From Phalacrocorax aristotelis (Eukaryota > Chordata > Aves > Suliformes > Phalacrocoracidae), in assembly GCF_949628215.1 (NCBI RefSeq), contig NC_134277.1:95159963-95223962 (forward strand): DNA of 64,000 nucleotides, in the 5' to 3' direction. The notes beneath the pieces were generated by a model, which was given only the letters and a program-made list of their open reading frames with translations, ran no database searches and was not told where the DNA came from. A program made the position numbers and the translations under genes. This document shows, piece by piece, positions 1-13,000 of this stretch (position 1 is its first letter; every line of letters begins with the position of its first letter).

Positions 1-3000
1 AACCCCTACTGCATGCACAGTCTTCCTTCTTACATACCCTCTCCTCATTTATTGTTCTTTCCTCAAAAAGCTAAAACATACAGTTTTGAGGTGAACAAAT
101 AAGCATCCCTGGGAATGAGCCACCTAGCATGCTGGCAATTCTCAGGTGTGCTTTCAGTGTAGGGAGGAGAGAAGAGCTAGCATGCTTCAAAAATACATGG
201 ATTTTATTTATGGACCTCTCATACATTTGGGGAAACTGTGGCTACTGAAGTAATTGATGTTTTTGACAACAAAACTGACAGTTAGCATGTTGAATATACG
301 GCTGATGGCTGTGTAGTAACAATTTTAACACTAGACTTTTCCATCCCACTCTGCCTGCTCATTGATCAGCAGGAATCTGGGGGTAAGTACGCTCCAGAAG
401 ACAACACATACTCTCTGTACTGAAGGGTCACACTGACTTGCAAGGTAACCTGAGGTGCCCTACGTGATAGGAGAGTAATGATGTGCAGCTGGACAACCTA
501 TCGTGTTACGGGGATCCTACTGATACAAGCCGAGCAAGCTCAGCCCTTCAGTGTGGATTTGCACTTGAACTTATACAAGTACAAATCAAGTTGTACAAGT
601 ATATTGCTCAGCATATGTGAATACTATAGTACATAGACGTAGTCACATACTAGGTCAGACCAGGGTGGTCAGGGCTTTATCTAGCCAAGTCTTGGAAATC
701 TCCAAGGATGGAGACTGCACAACCTTTCTGAGCAACCTGTCCATTGTCTGACTGTCCCTGGGATGAAAAAATTTCTTCCTTCTATCTAGTTGGAACCTTC
801 TGTTTCAGTTTATGATCACTGCTTGTCAGCATCTCATGATGCATGTCCATGAATGGCTCCGTTTTCTCAGTAACCCTCGTAGGGAAACTGCCATTAGATT
901 GCCTCTAAGCCTTCACTTCTCCAGGTTAAACACGCCCAGTTTCCCATCTCTCCTGGGTTCTGTGCTCCAAGCATCTGACCATCTTGGTGGCCTTCTGCTG
1001 GACTTGCTCAAGTTATAAATATTTTTCCAATACTAGGGGAGACCAAAACTGAATGCACTATTCCAGATATGGTTTAGTGAGTGTCGAGTAAAGGTGAATA
1101 AGTGCTTCTCTCAACCCTCTGGCTATGCTTGCTGTAGTACAGCACAGTATGCTGGCAGCCACCGTCTCCAAAGCCATGCACTGAGTACGCAGGAACAAAA
1201 ATACAGTGTCTGCTTCCTACATTTGAATGGTTTCTGGGACACTGTGTCCTCTATTGGATCACAAAGGTGAATCAGCTCATTTCCTTTGATTTAAAGTCAA
1301 ATTTAAATTTGCATTTTCAGAAATTTCAAGAAGGTTCTTCACACAGTATCTCAATACATTGCAGTTTTCCTTTTTCCTCCTAACAGTATTTATTGTTAGC
1401 AATGTGCTTTATTACTAATATGCTGTGACTAAGAGCTATATACACTCCAGGGCACGTATTAATGATCCATTAATATACTGCTCAGATGTTTAAAATTACT
1501 CAGCCTAATGTTTCATGCCATTCTGCACACCTGAGTTAATACATACCCTGGAGTGCTTTCTTGCCTAGTTACAGCACTCTCTCTCCTACAGAAAACTGGG
1601 ACTTGATTGCATCCATATATTAATCACAGTGTATGTTTACATAGTATGACTTCACTTAATAGCATAATGATGAAGAAGCCGGATGTACATAGCTGTCTGG
1701 CTGAATTCCTGACTCACGAAAAAGGGAAGATTTTCTACAAACATCTTCACATCTCCACAGAGGGCCAAAGAAATCACAGAAATGCTAGAGATATTTTTTT
1801 TAGATTGTACAACCTATCTTTCTGCCTAAAATATAGGAATGTCTTGCTGGATCATATATACATATCTTAGTTAGTGGTTTTTGTTAATCTCATAAGTAGC
1901 AAACAATTTCGGCCTTTAATGAGTTACATTAAAAGGTGGAGTGCTTAGTGGCAGGAACTCATGAAAAAGAACCATTATTCACCCCGAGGTTTTTGGCTCC
2001 AGTAGGCAGCTCCTGTAAATGACTTCCATGGGCTTCTTCCTTCCATTTAAGCTTTCTTTTGTTCTCTGCCTTCAGGACTTCACACTGATTAAACTCAAAT
2101 ATTATTCATTTATTTATTTATAATTTCTGCCAGGGATATGCCCTCTTGTTATATGGGTAACGAATGAGGTTTAATGTTTCTGAAGAAATGACCCAGCTGA
2201 ATTACTATCTCTCAGTCAGGACTCATTTCACAGTTATATTTCGGGATCTTCTTTTTGTGTGTCTTTGTTTTTCATGCCCTTATTGGGATGTGGAAGTACG
2301 ATTATTTACACAGAATTGGGTCATGAGACACAGAAACATATTGTGAGAGATGGAAAAAATATTTTTAAGTATGAAACTTCAGAAACTGTTATACTGGATG
2401 GACTGGGCACTTGGAACAATAAAAAAGAACTGATATGCCAGTGTTATATTTTTGAGATCCAGGTAGGAACTGGTATGCTGGCTAACACAAATTCTCAGAC
2501 AGGAAAAAGACTAGAGAAACCTCGCTTCTCCTTTTGTACTATTGCATCTCCTGGGTGGGACTATTTGAGAAAGAGCTACAAAACAAAATAAAAACATGAC
2601 ATAAGACCAGCCTCATACAGAGAAAGATTTGGTCTGTTCTGATGCAAGAGCTGGTTTCAGCTCAAATCCCACATGGCTGATGAGCAATGTGTAGTAAGCC
2701 AATATATACCTAAATTGTTTCACTGCTCTATGTAGCGGTGTAAAATAAGGGTTCCTAAATAACTGCAGTGAAGCACAGAATATTACTAAGGATGAATAAA
2801 TCATCCAGTTACATCTCTGGGCTTCAAGAGAAAACAACTTCTAAAGGTGACAGCTGTTTGGGGGTAGTACCAGACTGGAGTGCCCTGGAGGAAACAAAGT
2901 TAAAATTGACTCTAAGACACATTCCTATCAACAAACCATGCAATGAGTGACGTAGGCTTGGTGAACAGCACAGTAGTCAGGTGGAGTCTACTTCTAACAG

Positions 3001-6000
3001 AGACTATACCTCTCGGATTTGTCAGGACGAGTGTTGTTCTGTAGAGCAGTAGCAGCCAACTCACGCTGAACTAGACAATCACTGGAGTACACACAATGGC
3101 CAGGCTTTCTGGGGCTTTGCCCAGTTTGCCTCTCTGGGCACTCTGTTAACCAACACAGGCTGCTGCCTTTGTCATTCTTTTGGCCCTGTCTGAAAGATGG
3201 GAGATAGAGACTTATTATAGACAATCTGCCTTATCTATCTTAATGTAGATCTCATTTTAAATTTTGCCTTTTCTTGCCAGTTTCAGAGAAAATATCTCAA
3301 CCTGTATTATCTTTTGTTATCCTACCTTTAAAATGCTTTAAAATCATCCTTCCATCTTGTGGCAATTTCATTTTGATCATGCCTCCAAGGGTACCAGGAG
3401 CTAAGCCCAGCTAGATTTTTGAAGGGCAGTCCAAGAAACGGGGTTCAATGTTCTGATCAGCTGGACTGGTTCAGGTGGAGAAAGAGCACACACAGAGGTT
3501 TGTAGCTTGGAACAGGTGCTTTTGAGAGAGCCCTGTAGCAGAGTCAAGATACTGTGCCCCCAATGCCGCAGTAGAACCAAGTCTTCTCTTTGAATTAAGA
3601 CTGGATAATAGAAATGCTCAGGTATTTGGAATAAGAAATAATTAAAATGTAAAGTTGTGGACTGATGTGGGGTTTTTTTCCATTCCCACAATGCACTACA
3701 ATCATTGCTATTTTAGACACAGATCAGCCCTTCTAGTGCTTAAACTCTTCCTAGGATTCCCTCAAGGTAACAGAACTTAAAACTTGCAATTGTTACGAAG
3801 GTTAAATTCCCCTCTTATGCAAGGTTTTATGTGGATGTCCTTGGGTGAGGGGAAAAGAGAAACAAAAAAATCTGTGACCAGTACAGGAAGTGTAATGGTG
3901 CTGTACAGCCTCTTTGTGACTGCAGTCTGAAATGTAATCACACCTTTGAACTACCTACTGCTTCCCAGTCCCATGTTCTTCAAAAACATCAACCAAACAG
4001 TTTATTCACCGTCATTGTCTTACACTTGCATGGGGCTCCTTTCTCCAGGAGCAGGAGAACACAGAGGACTACCACTAACCCACTGTGGTAGACAGTAGGG
4101 AAGCAGTGCAGAATTTTGTTCTTAAGAAATCAGAGGAAAGGTGTTAATATGGTTTGAACACAGGAATGGGTGGAAGAAAACTTGCCATCTGTTGGCAACT
4201 CCGCCCCTGTGGGCGTGGGTGAATTTTTTAAGGGCAGGTGAATAATGTATGAATTGTTTCTGAATGAAAGCTGAGGTTTTCAAAGCTCTGCAGCAAACGA
4301 ACCCTCTGTTGCGAATACTTCCTGTCTGAGAGCCACTTCACTTTCAGTAAGTCTTGTGGTAGATTTCCATTCACTCTCTGGATAAGATTAGCTTTTAAAA
4401 TTAGATTACTGATGTAAACATTTATGATTACAAATTTAAAATATGTTATAGAGTTTTATGGGGAACATAAAATCTCAATTTTGCTGTATCTTATATTATA
4501 CACTATATTATACACAGATGATAAATCACTCGGTATTTAAATATATTTGTTTACAGAACAAATATGTATCCCAGAGGATTTATTCTTGTTCATAAAATGT
4601 TTTGATAATCTGGGATGAAAGATGCAGAGGAAGCAGTAATAAGCATTTCTACAATCATTACTAAAATTGTTTACCAGTTTCCTGCTCTTTTTCCTTATCT
4701 TTTTGTTTTAACATCTGAATTTCACTGTTTGCTGCTAGATACTTTTTAATCTACTCTTGTGTGTGAAATATTTCTTTTTCCATAGATGTCCACAAGTTTC
4801 TCCTGCTAATGTCAGAACATAAGCCTCCAGAAAATGGTATTTGAATGTTAGTTACTACATCACTGTTCCTATTTAATTTTTCTAATGCTTGGATCCATTT
4901 TAGCTCTGTCTTCATTTTACTTCACTGGCCAGTTCTACTTAATGCCAGAGTGTCCTCTGCTGTACATAGCAAAAATAGCAATATATTACAGGTTCTTCCA
5001 TTCATGACAATCATAATGCAGTGAATTGATAGATAATGAGACTCTGTAGGGATCTGTGCAGCTTTTCACTTAAAATATCTCTGTCAAAGCATTTCTGCAA
5101 AATCCTTCTAGTTCCACAAAAGTCACCCATGCTACAGGCGATTTCGCAAATAGGATTCACATTAAAACCTCCTAACGCTCCTACCTCGCCCTCACCGATG
5201 TTTTATGTTTAAAGGGAAGATTTCGCTAAGAACCAATATTAGGAAAATTTCCTGAAAACAATCCTCTGGGACATCTTCTCTGAATGTCAGACATGAAACG
5301 GAGAAAACTTTCTAAAGTTTTAAAACATACTCTAGATTTTTTTTTTTCATAGCTAGTTTTCTGCTGTTTGGTGTGAAAGGTTATAGCAATACTCTGTTTT
5401 AAGGGTGGACACTTAACAATTGCCAGGACGTCCCACAAGCAAGGTATATGCATATTTTTCTAATTAATACACACACAATTTTATAGAAATATTAAAAATA
5501 CTATTTGAGAAAAGGATTTGCTGCAGTCATAATTATTAGCTACAGAAATAGGATTCAGGATAGACCTGTAGAAGTTAAGGAGGATAGTTCTCTGAAAATG
5601 ACAGTTAGTTGGTAATGTTTAAAATAAGTGATATCAGGTGTTCTTTAGAAGAGCAGCAGGAAGGGTAGAGGTGCTCACATTAAGACTAGAAATGCTACTC
5701 ATATTCAGCAGCAGAGAGCACCTTCCAGGCAAGGAGAACTGACTTGGATCCTTCAGCCTGAAACATTACTGAAGATGATACAATACAAATTCTATGAAAG
5801 AATGGGAAGGTGAGCAGAAAACCATTTTTCTTCACTATTTCTGCAATAGTAGAAGCAACAAGCATTCAATAAAGCTTTAAGGGAACAGGTTTGAAACAAC
5901 AAAGCTGAAACACTTTCGTGCATCATCACATCATTGAACAGTGGAATTCTGACACGTGGTACTGTCAATGCCACAAATTAAAAAAAAAGAGGCAGCTTTT

Positions 6001-6139
6001 AAAAACGAGGCCAGACATATCTATGGAGTGTATGTCCACCTGCGAATATGAAATGCCACGCACCCCTTGCATGCCAAGTTCCTTCACCTGCTAGGCAAAA
6101 GAAATCCGAAGGCCTGGGTTGCTTTGGGCCGTTATTTGT
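1..6139. other. Upstream flank of RPRD1A, no gene seen
   Basis: AT-rich sequence with short chance frames only (all under about 110 codons, with no family resemblance). It contains the old CR1 fragment at about 650-1165. In human, SLC39A6 lies beyond this side, but no SLC39A6 exon is recognisable here. Confidence 0.6.
650..1165 (-). repeat. Old CR1 LINE 3' fragment
   Basis: The plus strand reads like the reverse complement of a CR1 3' region: ATCTCCAAGGATGGAGACTG, TGAAAAAATTTCTTCCTTCT, CACTTCTCCAGGTTAAAC, and GGTGGCCTTCTGCTGGACTT, in the usual order. The element is therefore on the minus strand. It has many substitutions and its terminal octamer is not clear, so it is an old, 5'-truncated copy. 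Boundaries are approximate. Confidence 0.85.
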
Positions 6140-7010
6140 GTTTGCTTTTTTGTCATTTCCCGGGGCAAAACGCTGATGCGCCCGTTCTCTCGCCCTAACG
6201 GCCCCAGCCCTGCTTCCGCCTCCTAGGGCTAACGGTCTCACGTGCCCTGCCGCGCGCCGCTCCCAGCAGCCTAGGGGCGGCGCGCGGGGCGAGCGCGGCT
6301 GAGTGGGCGTGGGCCCGAGACCCCGCCCCGCCCCGCCCCGCCTACCGCTCCGCCTCGTTCTGGGCGGCCGGCGGAAGTGAGGACGGGGGAGAAGGGGGGT
6401 GGGGTCGGGCGGCGCTCCGGGAGGCGACGCGGCCGCCATTTTGTCAGCGGCAGACTGCCGGGGAGCGCGGAAGTGTCGGTTGGCGAGGCGGGAAAGGACG
6501 GGGCTGGCCCGGCTCCTCCCCCGCTGGGGCGGAGAGGCGGGGACTGAGTGCGTCCGGGCCGGGCCGGGCCGGGCCGCGCCGGTGGGGGCGGCGGGGCCGA
6601 GGCGAGCGCGGCCCAACTATGTCGGCGTTCTCGGAGGCGGCGCTGGAGCGGAAGCTGTCGGAGCTGAGCAACTCGCAGCAGAGCGTGCAGACCCTGAGCC
6701 TGTGGCTCATCCACCACCGCAAGCACTCGGCACTCATCGTCAGCGTGTGGGAGCGGGAGCTGCGGAAAGGTGAGAGTGGCGGCGCCGCCGCCACACTGCC
6801 ACCGGGCCTTTTCCCGCCCGCCCTCGGGGGCCGGGTGGGGCCTTGCCCGGGGGTGGCGGCTGCGGAGCGGCCGCGGTGGGAGGAGGCTGCCTTCGGGTGT
6901 GGGGCTGCAGCGAGGGGGTGGCCGCGCTCCTTGGCCTGTCGAGCCAGGGAAGGAGAGTGGGCGGTCGGGCCGCCCCCCAGGCAGCTGGGGATAACGGGGC
7001 TACTGGGGCA
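6140..7010. promoter_or_regulatory. RPRD1A: CpG island promoter of RPRD1A
   Basis: A very GC- and CpG-rich stretch around the start codon. It has a run of GC boxes (6321-6342), ETS-type CGGAAGTG at 6372-6379 and 6468-6475, a YY1-type GCCGCCATTTTG at 6432-6443, and four GGGCC units at 6556-6575. No TATA box is evident, so a dispersed housekeeping-type start between about 6430 and 6600 is likely. Transcription-factor binding is inferred from motifs only. Confidence 0.85.
6619..6769 (+). CDS. RPRD1A: RPRD1A coding exon 1
   Basis: Encodes residues 1-50 plus one base of codon 51, ending in WERELRK. The donor is AAAG|GTGAGA. It holds the first helices of the CTD-interacting domain, including LWLIHHRKHS. 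The ATG at 6619 lies inside a CpG island. The residues after KHS are ALIVSV, whereas the human protein (recalled) has RPIVTV, a small lineage difference in an otherwise near-identical exon. Confidence 0.97.
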
Positions 7011-10000
7011 AGTGTTAAGCCCCGAGTCTCGATTTCTTGATGACTGCGGGCTGAGAGGTGCTTCTCTTCGGTCTCGTTTTGTTTTTCTTCTCCGCTCCCT
7101 TTGCTCCTCTCCTTCCACCTTCCTCCCTCACTGAGGTGCCCCCGAGTAGGTTACTTTTCATGTTTTACTCCCTTTCTTTGTGGAAGGAGAGAGGAAAGTG
7201 GGAAAAGGGAAGGAAGGCGGCAAGCGCGGGGTTTAGGCCTTCTTGTTTTAATGCTGGTAGTTGCTTGCGGCTCTTCCAAGGCGGCCTTTTTTAGGCGCTG
7301 TCTTTCATCATCTATAACGATGGTTAGCTGTAATGCTGTTTGAATTTCCTGACACGGTGGCTTTGTCCACTTATGCCAGCAACTGTTCTTGTAAGGCAGT
7401 TGAGGGTGACTGTACGCTGAGGAAAGAGCAATTTAATGTGTCCAAAGCGATTTTTCTTTTTTACTTCCTGTTTTTGCCGGATGGCTAATACTGATGTTAG
7501 TATAATAAAGGTGTGTGATTGTTTTAGCTGTTTTGAGTACTTGAGTTTGAGCGTGTAGACTTAGATTCTTATGTGGCTTTCCTTTTAACAGGAAAGAAGT
7601 TGCAGCTATAGGCAAGTTCAGGGATATATAATTATAGTTCATCTATAGATCATATATATAGATTCATGTATTTAGTTCATATAATAGTATATAGTTTATC
7701 TGTAGATCATATATATAGATTATAGTTCAGGGTCTGAAAGGCAAAAATGGCATGTGAAGATTTACTTGACCTGACTGGAAAATAACTTGACCTTAAGTTG
7801 ACTCATTTAAGAAAAAGAAAAATTACTTGCTAGAACACTACCTTGCTCTGGGGAATCCTACTGTCTTCCAGTAGCTTCCTTTGGAGCCCCATTAATATCT
7901 GGGTCTTTAATGGGAAAAGTAGAAGCCTAGATTTGCAAGTGGGGAGGGAAAATAGCATTAAGCCGTTACAGGACTTACGAAAGAGAAACCACTCCCTTAG
8001 ATTCATGCAACTAAGAGGAATAGTCGATATGCAGAAATGATGTGTAATGGAATACAAAGAGTGTATGGCTGGATCACAGCTACCTCTTAGGGGGCATCAC
8101 TTCATAGCAAATTGATTGAACCACCCTTAAAATAAAAATATTGAGTATGAAGTAATACTAAACTTTAAAGTATAATATGGACATATGTTCCTGTAAACTC
8201 TTTTTTTAAGAGTTTATGAAACCTAGGTTTTCACACAGCTACTGTGTTTTTGTTTAAGATGTGCTTTTTGTGTGAAATGCTATCTTTTGAACTTTCAGGC
8301 ATGAGTTAAATTCTTTTTATGTTGCCTATGGTGGCATATTTCATCTTACGAAATAAATGTCTTCACTATATGTTTGTTGCAAGTTTTCTTTCTTGTTCTG
8401 AGAACAAATGAATGGATCTCCGATCTGCATCTGAAGCATTTCAGGTTTCTGGGCCTTCTAAACAAACAACTTGAATGTTTGGTGTTCTAAATAGTATCAG
8501 GAAGGTGTCTTTAACTAGCACACAGCCAGAGTTTTGGTTGCTTGTCTTAACATGTACAATACCATTTCATAATAATCTAGAATATTAATGGTTAGTCCTT
8601 CAGTGTTAACGTAATTTTCCTGTTATGCTGTTTGATTGGAGAAATAAAGTGTTTTAAACATGGGCTACATGTTGGAAGGTGGCATTGAGAGGCAAGGATA
8701 ATGGCTTCATAAGAACTCATGGGAATGCTTTGCTTTTTCTCAGCTTTCACTGTCTGGCTTCTGCTTTTAAGCCTGTTTGGAGGATGTAGCTCAGGAGCTT
8801 TGGGTGGGCATAGCTGCTATAATTGGTTTTATCTTCAGTTTGTTGAAGTTGTCATCCAGCTTTTGCTGCTTCAAAGTAAGATTTTTTTCTGGTGACCTCT
8901 CTTTGGAAGCCAACCTTCAAGGGTCTGTGGAAAGCATGTGATAGCCTATTCCTGGTAAGAGTAGGTTAGTTGCCTTCAAGGTCCTGCACCTTTTCTTCTG
9001 GACTTCTAGGCCTCATGTGAAGTGTTTCTTCTTTCATATGTTCCTCTACCACTTCATTTGAAGCTGGCATGGTTAAGATACATGGGTTATATTTTAATTT
9101 TCCATCTCTGATAACAGCACCTGAGCTTCATAAGTATTAGCTTATAGTTGCCCAGTCCTAACTTTTTGCTGAACACAGCACAGAATTGTAAGGCAGTCCC
9201 TAATACCCAAAGGGTGGATTTAGTGGTCTAAGTAGGCAGCATCTTGAAGTTGAGAAGGAAAACCAGTATGCTGTGGTGAAATGACTTGCGTAAAACATCA
9301 CAAAGCAGAACACTGAAAATTAGGCCATAAATAGAGCAAATTTAAGGCTTCTGACTTGCTCACCATCCAAGCCACAGAAACATGATTTCCTTCGTACCTG
9401 AGAGGAAAATGGTCTCTATTTGGAGAATACAGACAAAAAAATTACTGGCATTGTCTGCTGCTATTGCTAGCCAGTAGTGTCCTGGAACTGAAAATTGAAC
9501 TTTGCCTTTATAAATTTCATTTCCTTTCATTGTATTCCTTTTCTATTGTCACTTCCATCTCCAGACCTGCCCTCCAGTCTGGTCCCTTTCAGTCTTATGA
9601 AACATTGTATAACCAACTGAGTTAAACATAATACAGTGTGATACTACATTTTTTCCTGGACGCTTTCAGTTTTGATAAAAGATCCCTTGCATCAAATGAC
9701 CCTTCTGAAGATGTCTTTAGTTATTCATGAAAACAAGTGCTAGGATCACAGCTCTTTTGTTCCTAAATATTTGGTTCTGGTTCTTTTATTTTTAAAATAG
9801 TCATTGTTTTCATATGTTGGAGTAGAGGTGAAGACACAGCTTTCAAATATGCATATAACTTAGGCACCATAAAATCTTAGTCCCTTTCTGCTTACTTTGA
9901 TTAATTGGTAGTGTTCAGGTGCCATATTAGGGCATCTCTACAGATCGTAGGTTTCATACACCTTCACCTACAGGTTTTCTACAGTTGAACTTCCGTTGAT

Positions 10001-13000
10001 TCTCTGTGAATTCTTGCACTTAGATGTAAACTTGGAGAACGGTCAAAATTGGCACATCTTTGTCATAACTTTGAGTAGTTAAGTGACATTGGATTCACCT
10101 TGCTGAACTCCAGTGTTGCTAAAGTCGTATCAAGATAGTTGATGTAGCTCTGATTACTGAAGGAGTATGCATATGTTTTTCCCCCCAAATACTGCCATAA
10201 CTTTTATATATAGTTCTTAAAATACTGGCATGCAGAATTCATAGGGTCATTCTTACAAATAATCAAAAATTGGAGGAAATATAGTACAATGCATTCTAGA
10301 GTTGACTCTTACAAAAGTACTGATAAGTCTGAATTGGTCAGACACTCCTAGAAACTCTCATAAATATTTAAGGAAAGGATGTCGTCTTATATAACCAGTA
10401 GTTTGATGAAATGATAAGGAGTTGCGTATTATATACTTCAAGGGACTGAGCATAGAGACATGCTGCTTAATGGCTGACCTCAAATATGTGATGATGAAAA
10501 AGGTATGGATGAACTGGGACACCACAGTGGGGCTGTGGCAGAGCTGGTGCTCTGCCTCAGGTATTAAGTATTCCTGATTCTGCATCTGTGCAAAACCACT
10601 CAGGTGCCACTCCAGGTACTCCATGTTATAGTGGATTTAGTAGGGTTTTTTCTGCTATATTACTATAATAAGTGGAGAATAGATTTTGTAGTTCACTGAT
10701 CTTTTCATTGATGAGTAAAATGAAGAGAAGATTAATAAAATGCCTTTAACTTCAGTGATAACTGTAATGAAGTAACAAAGATTTCTCCTGTTTTGACAGA
10801 TAAGCAGAGGCCTACAATAACAACAGAACAGCTCCTTTTCCACTCTGCTATTGGTTAAATGTCTTTCAATATTTCTGATGCTTTTTTGCTGACAGTGTCT
10901 TGTGCTGTGCTGCTGGTGAAAATCTAGCAAAACCAATAATTAGTTTCAAAATAGATGAGTTCCCTGATGGAAAGTTGGTGCTGGCATAAAGGAGACTGTG
11001 AGGATAGTACCACCCCTTTAGGCTGCAGCCTGTGTTAGCACTGGCTTATGCTGGTCATGAGTCTGCATTCTTTTGAATTTTGTAGTTGATTTATGGAATA
11101 AATAATTTGGTGGGGAGGCTACTCTTCCAGTACTTAATTTGTAGTAAATGTATTACTAACATGAGAATCTCATGTTTAGGTTTTTATTCTAGAAAAGTAT
11201 GGTGTTTTTTCTTTGGTACTTGTTATATGGCAGCTTCATGATTGCTTCAAAGTAACTTCTGTGATTTAACTTTTGTGATAATGTTACCACATAATCTAAT
11301 TATTTTACAGAGGCCTTTTGAGTGGGGGTTAGGTAGAATTTTGTAAAGCCTTGAAAAGTGGGCACTGAGGAAAATGATCCTGCTTCAGCTAGATTTCAGA
11401 TGTATGAAATGTAACACTCAAAGTTAAATAGTTAATTACTTAGAAGTCATGAGGTTACTCAGTATTTAAGTAGTACTGATTAATTAACTGCAATGTTAAT
11501 ACATGACTCATTCCTTAAATGCAACTGGTAGGCCCGTTAAAGCTATTTAATTTTGTGTATCCATAAAGGGATTGACTTAGTTTGTTGGGTTTTTTTTTAA
11601 ATTGAGTAGTGGGATTACACATGCAATTTTGTTGTGTAAGCCTGCAGCCACTAGGTGGCTGCTGAGAAAACCCTTAGGAACCCCCCTTGAAGAGGCTTTT
11701 CTGAGATGGAGGCTGTTGAGACTTAGTTTTCGTTATTTGCAAATTGGGTGTGTGCTTTTGCATACACCTCTTGCTCCCTGGTATATATATTGGTTGTCTG
11801 CAGCTGTTGGATTTGTTGTTTGGTGTTTGAATTGCAGAATTGAAATTTTTCATTTCAAAACAAAAGTGTCAGCCTTCAAGGGTGAATAGGAATTGCTTGT
11901 TCAGTAGGCTCCGTGTGATATTTGCTGTACTAGGTTAAAATGTGTTCTGTTTAAAAGAGAAAAAATAAAATTGCTAAATGTTTGAGTTTGGTAATATGGG
12001 ACTTGTTATTTCAAGCTCCAGTTAGTTGTCTGTAGTATGTTTTTCCTGTCAACTGCTTTTCTGTTAGCTTTTCCACGTTCAGCTCTGTCACTTGGTAGGT
12101 ATTTATGTCCTAGTGATACTATGTTGCTGTATCTTTAAACCTAATTTCAGATTCAGGTATCTTGTTTCTTCAGAGCCTGACATGTCAGGCTCATAGATTA
12201 ATCAGTCTCAGAAATGGATGCTGAACACCCTGTGTTGTGTGCCCCTCCCCCCCAAATCAGCTGACTGCTTGTTTTGGCTGTCATCTGTCACCCCACCTGT
12301 GTCACACTGATCATTGTTGTCACTGCAAAGCTTATCCAGGTTAGCAGAGCCATTGTACGTTGTCTTTAAGACAGCTACGGTTGTGTAAGTACATCTGGGC
12401 TGCTACAGAGACACACGTTTTTAGCACTTGATTCTGCCACTTTGCCTGCTGTTTCAGTTTATTGTGCTTGAACTTTTTGTTTGTTTGGGGGGTTTTGAAG
12501 TCATTCTGTGGTATAAGCAGCAACTATTTTTGCATACTTATGGCTGTTTGTCTACAGCCTCTGCTGTTGGGTCACATGCTAGTGTTTGGGTCTTCGCTCA
12601 TTGTAGCTGTTGGCACTGATGCAATACAGTTTTCTGAAGCTCATGGCTGTTGTGGCAGTTGGTCAATGCTGCTGAAAATTGGAAGAGGGAGGATCTTGGG
12701 AGACAAATTGAGAAGGCCTAGCAACATTGAAACCGGATTTGAAAGTTGTACTGCATATCAATTACTCTGATACTCAGTCAACTACTTTGGAGCAGAACCA
12801 CAACCAAAAGTGGTGGGGATGTATTGCCCTGCAGATGTGAAGTGTATTTCAGGAAACAAGTTCCTGATTTAAAGCAATTTTTTTCTGTACTGTGTAGTGT
12901 AGCTCTTTTGCCAAGAGAAGGTGGTTGTAAGATTATTTTACTTAATGGTGGTAGAGTGTCATTGGCCAATGTGATACACTTAAATAAAACAAATTATTTA

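Noticed and set aside
5999-7118. Minus-strand frames of 205, 151 and 224 codons over the RPRD1A promoter
   Set aside because: Low-complexity Pro/Arg/Ala products antisense to exon 1, caused by high GC.
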